Shown here: positions 1 to 5,887 of the stretch, piece after piece
Position numbering within the stretch: the first letter of the stretch is position 1
Layout of the letters: every line of letters starts with the position of its first letter
DNA from: Mailhella sp.
GTDB taxonomy: Bacteria > Desulfobacterota > Desulfovibrionia > Desulfovibrionales > Desulfovibrionaceae
Assembly: GCA_017940105.1 (NCBI GenBank)
Contig: JAGAZG010000002.1
Coordinates: 1 to 12,816, forward strand
Direction: 5' to 3'
Length of the DNA stretch: 12,816 nucleotides
Position numbers and translations under genes: made by a program
Notes under the pieces: generated by a model
The model's database searches: none
What the model was told of the DNA's origin: nothing
The model's input: only the letters and a program-made list of their open reading frames with translations

Positions 1-327
1 AGTATTCGCAGAAAACGGATGATAACATCCGGAAAAATTGACTGTGTTCATGTAAACGCTAATGGTAATAAATATTAAATGCAATATTTTTTTTATAACA
101 ATACATGATGGTACTTTTCATATGAGCTTTTTATTAATTTGAAATAATTTTTTTGAATGAATATCGATTGTATTGCAAAATTAAATAATATTAAATTTTT
201 TATGTTAATATTAAAAATAATGCAAAATATTCTAAAAAAAATATTGCATTTAATATTTATTACCATTAGCGTTTACATGAACACAGTCAATTTTTCCGGA
301 TGTTATCATCCGTTTTCTGCGAATACT
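1..327. repeat. Perfect 95-bp inverted repeat around an AT-rich 137-bp core
   Basis: Base i pairs with base 328-i from i=1 to i=95, without a mismatch, so the arms are 1-95 and 233-327. The core (96-232) is extremely AT-rich, unlike the GC-richer genes to the right. Each arm also carries its own 16-bp palindrome, CGGATG-ATAA-CATCCG (16-31, and its complement at 297-312). The left arm begins exactly at base 1, so the repeat may be longer than visible. The arrangement is compatible with an invertible segment upstream of the decarboxylase cluster, with a mobile-element remnant, or with an assembly fold-back. No recombinase is visible. The arms are certain; the function is unknown. Confidence 0.95.
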
Positions 328-379
328 TTTTCAAACGAACACTGATGAAAATCTTTTCTGAGGTGTTTGAGGAACACTC
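96..379. other. Gene-free AT-rich leader upstream of the decarboxylase cluster
   Basis: No convincing gene lies in 1-379. The core has many AT-rich -10-like stretches on both strands (for example TTGAAA at 139-144 with TATCGA 17 bp later), too many to choose a promoter. A short frame from ATG 345 (MKIFSEVFEEHS), open back to ATG 300, stops with TGA at 381-383 and overlaps the ubiX start by four bases. It could be a leader peptide or the tail of a lost upstream gene. GAACACTGATGAAA (337-350) is repeated as GAACACTCATGAAA (372-385) across the ubiX start. Confidence 0.5.
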
Positions 380-943
380 ATGAAACGATTGATCATAGGC
401 CTTTCCGGAGCGGACGGCATATGCATCGGTGTACGACTGCTGCATATCCTGCACAGTTTGCCTGACATTGAAACGCATCTTGTCGTTACACGCGCTGCTG
501 AACACAACCTGATGCTTGAAGGATGTCCTCCCCTTGAAACGCTCCGGGACAAGGCTAGCTTCTGTTACGGCATAGACGAAATGACAGCACCAATTGCCAG
601 CGGATCTTTTGTTACGGACGGCATGATGATCGTGCCGTGCAGCATGAAAAGCCTTTCTGCACTGGCCAATGGCTATACCGATAATCTTCTTCAGCGAGCC
701 GCAGATGTCTGCCTGAAAGAAGGCAGAAAAGTAGTTCTTGTTCCCAGAGAAATGCCTTTGGGGCGCGTGCACCTTCGCAATATGCTTACGGCAAGTGAAC
801 TTGGATGCACCCTTATCCCGCCTGTCCTGACCTTCTATAATAAGCCGCAGTCTGTGATTGACCATATTGATCACATACTGGCCAAGGCCTTGCTGAGTCT
901 TGGCATCACCCCGCCAAATTTCCGTCCATGGCATGGATGCTGA
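380..943 (+). CDS. ubiX: UbiX-type flavin prenyltransferase (hydroxyarylic acid decarboxylase subunit B)
   Basis: This family makes prenylated FMN in the cytoplasm by joining a dimethylallyl group to reduced FMN. Prenyl-FMN is the cofactor of UbiD decarboxylases. The 187 residues match the family's usual length. Visible family blocks are the N-terminal GLSGADG flavin-phosphate loop (residues 7-13), PCSMKSLSALANGYTDNLL near 86-104, VPREMPL near 121-127, HLRNM near 131-135, and the C-terminal PPVLTFYNKPQS segment. The start is ATG 380, with GAGG at 369-372 seven bases upstream. The next gene starts around its stop and a UbiD-family gene follows, the B-D-C layout of non-oxidative hydroxyarylic acid decarboxylases (BsdBCD/VdcBCD/LpdBCD type). 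The exact aromatic substrate cannot be read from the sequence; a more general housekeeping UbiX role is possible. Confidence 0.9.
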   Translation: MKRLIIGLSGADGICIGVRLLHILHSLPDIETHLVVTRAAEHNLMLEGCPPLETLRDKASFCYGIDEMTAPIASGSFVTDGMMIVPCSMKSLSALANGYTDNLLQRAADVCLKEGRKVVLVPREMPLGRVHLRNMLTASELGCTLIPPVLTFYNKPQSVIDHIDHILAKALLSLGITPPNFRPWHGC

Positions 944-944
944 T

Positions 945-1331
945 ATGAACAGCACCATGTCGTTTTATGCGGGAAAAGGTCTGCATGCCGTTACTATCCA
1001 GGCATTTTTTTTGGGAAAAGACATGCTGGTTTCGGTTACCGGCGGCAGCAGTCCGCATATAGGAGCCACAGCTCTCGCTTCCCCATGCGCCGTATCTGCA
1101 GGCATAAGGGCTTATGCCAGCGTGCTCAGCGCCCCCGGCCACAGGGATGACATTGCAGCTCACCAAATGGCTTTAAGGCTGTGCAAAATTCTTGGCTGCA
1201 CCGTCTGCATGACGGTCGGCATGCACATCGACAATGCGTCGTCTGAAGACATTGACATTCTTCTTGGCAACGCAGATGCCGCAATGGAAAAACTTATATC
1301 CAGCATAAAGGAGCAACGCTATGGATCTTAA
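945..1331 (+). CDS. LpdD-like prenylated-flavin accessory protein (decarboxylase subunit D)
   Basis: About 128 residues. The stretch TIQAFFLGKDMLVSVTGG followed by HIGATALA resembles the LpdD-like domain found beside UbiX and UbiD genes, for example in gallate decarboxylase clusters. Members are thought to help handle or deliver prenylated FMN to the UbiD partner; the direct role here is inferred. The chosen ATG 945 lies one base after the ubiX stop (TGATATG), which suggests translational coupling. ATG 933 or TTG 900, inside ubiX, are alternatives. The gene's end (TAA 1329-1331) overlaps the start of the ubiD-like gene by 11 bases, so the three genes form a tight operon. It has no signal peptide or membrane segment. 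Recognition is from pattern and context, so moderately sure. Confidence 0.7.
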   Translation: MNSTMSFYAGKGLHAVTIQAFFLGKDMLVSVTGGSSPHIGATALASPCAVSAGIRAYASVLSAPGHRDDIAAHQMALRLCKILGCTVCMTVGMHIDNASSEDIDILLGNADAAMEKLISSIKEQRYGS

Positions 1332-2658
1332 AGACTGTCTGAAAAAACTTGAATCAGAAGGGCGTCTTTGCCATGTGAAAACCGAGGTTGACCCCGTCCA
1401 TGAACTGTCAGGCATAGCTGCCCGTCTGGAAGGCGGCAAAGTCGTTCAGTTTGATCATGTTAAAGGCTTCCAATAGCCTGTTGTGACGGGCTTGTGGTGG
1501 AACCGCGATAATCTGGCAAGCATTTTTGGCTGCGAAACAGAAAAGCTTTCTTTTCTTTTTGCCGATGCTGTGGCGGCGCTGCACTCGAATCCGGTAGAGC
1601 CTGTCATTGTGGATAAAGCTCCAGCGCAGTCGTTTGTCATGGATGAACCGGACCTTGGCAAGATCCCTGTTCCCACACATGCCCTCAAGGATGGAGGCCC
1701 TTACTTTTCAAACTGCGTGGTCATTGCCCGCGACCCTGAAACCGGCATTCGCAACACGTCCGTGCACAGGCTCATGGTTACCGGCAGGAACCGGCTCGGC
1801 CTGCTCATGGATGTCGGCCGCCACCTGCGCAATTACTACGAACGGGCAGAAGCAATGGGCAAGCCGCTTGAAATAACCATCAACAATGGTCCCCACCCGG
1901 CGTATTATGTTGCTGCCATAACTCCGAGCGCGGCAGCGCCAATCGACGTTGATGAACTGGCTGTGGCCTCTTACCTTTTAGGGGAGCCTGCCCGCCTTTG
2001 CCGCAGTCTGACGGTAAGTACAGAAGGCATAGCCGACGCGCAAATGATCATGGAAGCAGAAATTCTGCCATACGTTCGCGAACCGGAAGGCCCCTTCGGC
2101 GAAGTCAGCGGATACTATGCCTCGCGCGAAGATCGCTGGGTCGTCAACGTCAAAGCCATAACCTTAAACAGAGCCCCTGTCATACATATGCTTCATCCTG
2201 GCCGCGAGGTATGGAACTCTGTCGGCCTTGGCGTAGAGGCAAACATGTTCCAGAGCATTTCACGCCAGGTTCCCGGACTCAAAAAAATTTACCTTACGCA
2301 CGGTGGAAGCCATTATGGCGTTGTGCTGCAGATGGATCCTCCCAAAAACGGCATGGCAAAAAATGCTATCCTGGCTGCATTTGCCGCTTTTCCGCCCCTG
2401 CAGATGGTACGGGTCGTCAACAGTGACGTTAATATCTATGATCCTGAAGATGTTGAACGCGCCATGGTCACACGCTGCGACCCGGCCAATGACATTGTCA
2501 TCATTAAAAACGCTTTCTGCCATGAACTGAATCCTACGGTGAAGGACAATATCGGAGCCAAAATAGGCTTTGACTGCACATATCCCGTTCCAAAGCCAGC
2601 CCGGTATGAAAAAATTTCTTACAGGCCGGTCGATCTGGATTCATACGAAATCGTATAG
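1321..2658 (+). CDS. ubiD: UbiD-family decarboxylase with an in-frame TAG at codon 52 (possibly a pseudogene)
   Basis: UbiD enzymes use prenylated FMN for reversible decarboxylation of aromatic or unsaturated acids. The start ATG 1321 has a strong AAGGAG (1308-1313) seven bases upstream. From there the frame is UbiD-like (MDLKDCLKKLESEGRL, then a typical FDHVKGFQ) up to TAG at 1474-1476. The same frame continues at once with PVVTGLWWNRDN, as in intact family members. Downstream, the three active-site acid/base residues known from Fdc1 are kept: Arg in VHRLMV (codon 150) and the two Glu of EGPFGE (codons 256 and 261). The total of about 445 codons is normal for the family. A shorter protein could start at GTG 1483, but it has no Shine-Dalgarno sequence and loses 54 residues. 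The TAG may be a nonsense mutation, a sequence error, or read through. The gene stops with another TAG. Confidence 0.85.
1474..1476 (+). other. In-frame amber codon inside the ubiD-like gene
   Basis: The codon context is GGC TTC CAA TAG CCT GTT GTG. It lies between the family's G-F-x-x-P-V-V residues, so the reading frame is unbroken on both sides and no frameshift is involved. One base change from AAG, CAG or GAG would explain it. Four of the 13 genes here (the ubiD-like gene, DUF362, esterase, DUF4405) end in TAG, so TAG is an ordinary stop in this genome. Confidence 0.95.
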
Positions 2659-2668
2659 GCATGCGGCA

Positions 2669-2694
2669 GGGAAGAAGGGTAAAAGCCTTCTCCC
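2669..2694 (+). terminator. Possible terminator of the ubiX-lpdD-ubiD cluster
   Basis: Eleven bases after the ubiD stop, GGG-A-AGAAGG (2669-2678) can pair with CCTTCT-CCC (2686-2694). The result is a nine-pair stem with one bulged A and a seven-base loop. The following CTCAATTTATTG is only weakly T-rich, so efficiency is doubtful. Confidence 0.4.
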
Positions 2695-2955
2695 CTCAAT
2701 TTATTGCTGTCACGCAGAAACGTCAGCCGTTGTAATTCGCCATAAGGTCATAGGTCATTTTTCAATACCGTCTTCCAAGGAGCCTGTCACTAGGCAGACA
2801 TGAGCATCCCGGATTGTCAATGCGGCAAAGCCGCTTCCTCCAGGGGCACGCAGGCCGCATTCACTTCCGGCGTTAAACGAAATGGCTGGCGCAGGGGGAC
2901 TATGAGTTCGTATAGTGTATCCAGGGCGCCAGTCTCAATCTTTCTTGAAAGAGCT
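2695..2955. other. Intergenic region between converging operons
   Basis: No recognisable gene lies between the ubiD terminator and the DUF362 stop. Small structures seen are GCGGC-AAA-GCCGC (2822-2834), a tandem GGTCAT (2746-2757), and a nested pair of inverted repeats at 2886-2932. The outer arms of that pair are CTGGCGC/GCGCCAG and the inner arms ACTAT/ATAGT. None has a clear T tract, so a terminator for the minus-strand operon is not evident. An open frame from 2800 on the plus strand runs antisense into DUF362 and has no protein-like composition. Confidence 0.4.
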
Positions 2956-4053
2956 CTAGCTGATGAAAGGCGTTACCCCGGCAACGGCAACCGCGGGCTG
3001 GATGGACGCATCATCATGGTCAATGTCAATCAGGCGGTAGCGGTCATTGCCCATGCCAAGCTCCTTCATGTATGTCAGCTGGCGGAATCCATGACGCGAT
3101 CTGATTCTTTCCATCAAGGCAGCCCGATCCTTTTCTGAAAGGGCATGCACAAGATCTACAGAAGCCTGGTCGGCAGCAAGGATGTCAAAGGAAGCGACGA
3201 TTCCAATGTTCGGAGTCACCACCGGAGCGGCGGCAACGCCCTCGCAATCGCAGGAAACTGACATGTTGCGGAGCACGTTTATAAAGGCTATGCGCTTGCC
3301 AAAATGATCAACGGTCGCCTTTGCGGATTCCATCATGCGCTCCATAAACTCTTCTTCAGCAATGCTCCACTGTCCCTTGCCCGGCACAGCGTGTATCATT
3401 GCCTTGCCGATGCGCCCGTCAGCGCAGCCAATGCCGATATTTTTTGCGGATCCGCCAAAACCGCCCATTGCATGTCCCTTGAAATGCGTCAGCACAAGCA
3501 GGGATTCATAATCCAGCAGGCCTTTTCCCATGGACATTTCAGCAAACCATTTGCCGCTCTTTACGGGAAGCATCGCCGTGCCGTTTTCATCAATAATGTC
3601 AACAGGGGCGAAGTCCCAGCCATTGACCTTGAGCGTTTCACGATGCTGCTCCGTGGTATACCTGTCTCCGGCGTAATAGGTATTCGTCTCTACTATGGCG
3701 GCACCTGGAATATCCTGCATAATGAGTTCCTTCACCCAGGGGCGCGGAATGATGTTGGGGCCGTTTTTCTCGCCGGTATGCAGTTTGATGGCAACCTTGC
3801 CTTCCATACGTTCCCTGATCCTGCCATAAATTTTTCTCAGTCCCGCTGCAGAAAGATCACGGGTAAACCAAACGATGGATTCATCGCCCTGCCGTTGTTC
3901 ATAAGGAACGTAAACTTCACCGCCCTTGCCAGGCACAGGAACTCTGCCCCTGCCTTTTTCATCAGCAGAAAGTTTGCCGGGGAAGCCCCCAAGAGAAACC
4001 GCGCCCGCGGCGACAGCCGCTGTCTTGACAAATTTTCTTCTTGAGATGTTCAT
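2956..4053 (-). CDS. Tat-exported DUF362 domain protein
   Basis: A 365-residue protein whose N-terminus SRRKFVK (residues 4-10) followed by an Ala/Gly-rich hydrophobic stretch is a classic twin-arginine signal, so it is exported folded, probably with a bound cofactor. The body matches the DUF362 pattern: HFKGHAMGGFGGSAKNIGIGCA (190-211), the CDCEG motif at 268-272, and NIGIVASFDILAADQASVDL (282-301). DUF362 proteins are of uncertain biochemical function. Many carry ferredoxin-like Fe-S domains, but no CxxCxxC cluster is visible here, only scattered cysteines. The start ATG 4053 has AGGAGA just upstream. It is the last gene of the minus-strand block, 109 bp after the esterase. A 17-bp palindrome in that gap suggests it may have its own promoter. 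It ends with TAG. Confidence 0.8.
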   Translation of the reverse strand: MNISRRKFVKTAAVAAGAVSLGGFPGKLSADEKGRGRVPVPGKGGEVYVPYEQRQGDESIVWFTRDLSAAGLRKIYGRIRERMEGKVAIKLHTGEKNGPNIIPRPWVKELIMQDIPGAAIVETNTYYAGDRYTTEQHRETLKVNGWDFAPVDIIDENGTAMLPVKSGKWFAEMSMGKGLLDYESLLVLTHFKGHAMGGFGGSAKNIGIGCADGRIGKAMIHAVPGKGQWSIAEEEFMERMMESAKATVDHFGKRIAFINVLRNMSVSCDCEGVAAAPVVTPNIGIVASFDILAADQASVDLVHALSEKDRAALMERIRSRHGFRQLTYMKELGMGNDRYRLIDIDHDDASIQPAVAVAGVTPFIS

Positions 4054-4096
4054 GGAATCTCCTGTTTTCAGATATATTTTTTTCGATTGTCATTGA

Positions 4097-4113
4097 AAGC
4101 ATGCAGCATGCTT
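4097..4113. promoter_or_regulatory. 17-bp perfect palindrome upstream of the DUF362 gene
   Basis: AAGCATGC-A-GCATGCTT has 8-base arms around one central base. It lies 44 bases before the DUF362 start codon, in the 109-bp gap after the esterase gene. Its symmetry and position fit an operator for a dimeric regulator. It does not resemble the TGACA/TGTCA sites near tetR, so another regulator would be involved. A short RNA hairpin is the alternative, although a one-base loop makes that unlikely. Confidence 0.4.
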
Positions 4114-4162
4114 ACTGGTCCGGAAAAGACTGCGGTGTTTCCGGTTCTGCATGCCGGCCCGG

Positions 4163-5179
4163 CTAGCGCAGATGGCCATGGAAAAACTTTGACAGTTCCG
4201 CAAAATGAAAATTCGTTTCCGGTGCGTCTTCAACAAAATAGTACTGCGCGTGAGACAGTCCTTCAAGAACGATCAGATCCGCTTCGACCCCAGCCTGTCG
4301 CAGTTTCGTATGCATCCGCACGGTGTTGCTCAAAAAAAGGTCGCGGGTGCCTGAAGTCAGAATGGTCGGAGGAAATCCGGCGACATCGCCATAGACAGGC
4401 GAAAGCATCGGATCTTTTAAATCATGGCCGTTGGCGTAAACGCGGACGGCATCGGCAAGCAGGCCGTCATAGGAAGAAAGCACATTGTCTGTTCCCGCAT
4501 TGGTGAAATAACTGTCCCCTGTTTTGTTCAGGTCTGACCAGGGCGTTCCCGCGGCAAGAGCACCCGGGAGCGGAAGACCGTCCTTTCTGGCCCTGAGGGG
4601 CAGAACCAGCGTCATGCCGCCGCCCGTGGACGTGCCGAAGACTCCTATGGATTCCGGCTTATATTCCTTTAAAAGCTCTCTATAGACGGCAATGGCATCG
4701 TCAATGGCAGCCGGATAGGGATGGAATGGCGCCATGCGGTAATCTGCGCACACGATCCTGAATCCGGATGCCTTTGCCATGAATATCGCTTCCCGCGTTC
4801 CTGACAGGCCTCCGTTCAGTACATAGCCCCCTCCATGAAAAAACAGGAGGACTTTGGACTGATCTTCTGCTGCCACTTCCGGCGGCGTCAGGATGAAGAC
4901 AGGGACGCCTGCCATTTCTGCCTTTTCACATGTCACGTTCATTTTCGCTAGAAAATCCGGCACTTCGGCAGAAGCTGTCTTTTCAAACGTTTCCACCATG
5001 GTCTTCCATTCTTCCATATTTGCGGGATGCCTCTGCCACAGGGGCATGGGCGGAGCCGCAATGACAGGCCTGATCTCATCGCTCACCGTATCTGGAACAG
5101 GAAAGGCATATCCATTGCACGTAACTGACAGTGAAGACAAAAGAACAAATACAGGAAATAATCTGGGAAGATGCTTCAT
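4163..5179 (-). CDS. Secreted alpha/beta-hydrolase (HSL-type carboxylesterase)
   Basis: A 338-residue hydrolase with a Sec-type signal peptide (about residues 1-25, ending NGYA). It has the oxyanion-hole motif HGGGY at 115-119, the nucleophile elbow GTSTGG with Ser184 (most relatives have GDSAGG), Asp280 in GTRDLF and His310 in LSHAQ. These give a complete Ser-Asp-His triad of the hormone-sensitive-lipase/arylacetamide deacetylase-like family, which cleaves short acyl or aromatic esters. The natural substrate is unknown. Its place 48 bp downstream of the DUF4405 gene implies the same operon, and export implies work on an extracytoplasmic ester. Together with the nearby hydroxyarylic-acid decarboxylase genes, aromatic esters are an attractive but speculative substrate. 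It ends with TAG. Confidence 0.85.
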   Translation of the reverse strand: MKHLPRLFPVFVLLSSLSVTCNGYAFPVPDTVSDEIRPVIAAPPMPLWQRHPANMEEWKTMVETFEKTASAEVPDFLAKMNVTCEKAEMAGVPVFILTPPEVAAEDQSKVLLFFHGGGYVLNGGLSGTREAIFMAKASGFRIVCADYRMAPFHPYPAAIDDAIAVYRELLKEYKPESIGVFGTSTGGGMTLVLPLRARKDGLPLPGALAAGTPWSDLNKTGDSYFTNAGTDNVLSSYDGLLADAVRVYANGHDLKDPMLSPVYGDVAGFPPTILTSGTRDLFLSNTVRMHTKLRQAGVEADLIVLEGLSHAQYYFVEDAPETNFHFAELSKFFHGHLR

Positions 5180-5227
5180 AACGTTGCCTCAATTTCGAAA
5201 ACGACAGTATTGAAAAGAAAGATAACG

Positions 5228-5887
5228 CTATGGGGCAACACTGCGCTTGCCTGTCAGGACAACAAGGCATATCCGCCCCACGGCACAAAAAAACGCTCCT
5301 GTTCCGCACAGCTGAACATAAAACAGCCAAGGTGCAGCATGCCCGGCGGCCTGCTCCAAAAGAAACATGTTCTTCCAAAGCCCGCTTTTCCAGAAGGCAA
5401 GCAAGCACATGGCAAAGATTGAGATGGCTGCAGGGAGCACTACCCGCCCCATGATTCTGCCCAAGATTGCCCGAAGACCGTTCCAGAAGCCGCTCCCGTG
5501 CAGTCCGAGGTGAAAGAATGAAAGGGCAAAAAGCCAGGCTGTTGAAAAGCTGTGCAAGTCACGGCCCCACCACGGCATGGCAAACGGCACAAAGGAAAAA
5601 ACATCGCCGGCCATGACCAGTGAACTTGCCGTCAATGCGGCAAACGCCGCGAAAAGAGCCATGTCAGATGCAGCAGTCAAAACGCGCGGCGCTTTCCATC
5701 GCCCACGCGGCAGCGCCCGGTACCATGGCAGGTTGAGCAAATGGTGAAAGATAATCAGCGCCGCCAGGGATACTCCGCATACCCCGTGCCTCAGCAATCC
5801 GCGTGTTACCGGATAGCTCATCAGCCAGAGCATGAGGATGGCCATGGCGGCGTCCACGGTTAATGAGAGGGCACGGCGGCGCGTCAT
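5228..5887 (-). CDS. DUF4405-like multi-pass membrane protein, possibly a b-type heme protein
   Basis: The 219 residues are mostly hydrophobic, with about six likely membrane helices (near residues 8-27, 35-52, 73-98, 113-130, 148-166, 186-211). Histidines sit in or beside helices: H34, H48/H49 (FHHLLN), H112 (LHSFST), H126 and H130 (FHLGLHGSG). This layout resembles DUF4405 proteins and cytochrome-b561-like or ferric-reductase-like membrane heme proteins. I infer that it passes electrons across or within the membrane, perhaps to the exported flavodoxins. Its ATG overlaps the stop of the upstream FGE-flavodoxin gene (ATGA), so translation is probably coupled. It ends with TAG. Heme binding is inferred from residue pattern only. 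Confidence 0.7.
   Translation of the reverse strand: MTRRRALSLTVDAAMAILMLWLMSYPVTRGLLRHGVCGVSLAALIIFHHLLNLPWYRALPRGRWKAPRVLTAASDMALFAAFAALTASSLVMAGDVFSFVPFAMPWWGRDLHSFSTAWLFALSFFHLGLHGSGFWNGLRAILGRIMGRVVLPAAISIFAMCLLAFWKSGLWKNMFLLEQAAGHAAPWLFYVQLCGTGAFFCAVGRICLVVLTGKRSVAP

Noticed and set aside
1..327. Hairpin telomere of a linear replicon
   Set aside because: A closed telomere would read as a gapless fold-back, but here a 137-bp non-palindromic core separates the arms.
157..345. Small plus-strand open frame in the AT-rich leader
   Set aside because: Its composition is simply AT-rich, it has no ribosome site, and it crosses one arm of the inverted repeat.
287..958. Long minus-strand open frame opposite ubiX
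   Set aside because: It is antisense to a clear UbiX gene, has no family motif, and runs into the inverted repeat.
1474..1476. Confident call of pyrrolysine at the ubiD amber codon
   Set aside because: UbiD enzymes are not known to need pyrrolysine, no pyl genes are visible, and TAG is a frequent stop in this window. It is kept only as an option to test.
1483..2658. Treating the ubiD-like gene as starting at GTG 1483
   Set aside because: No Shine-Dalgarno sequence precedes it, and 51 recognisable UbiD codons with an excellent ribosome site lie upstream in the same frame. It remains possible only as weak reinitiation after the TAG.
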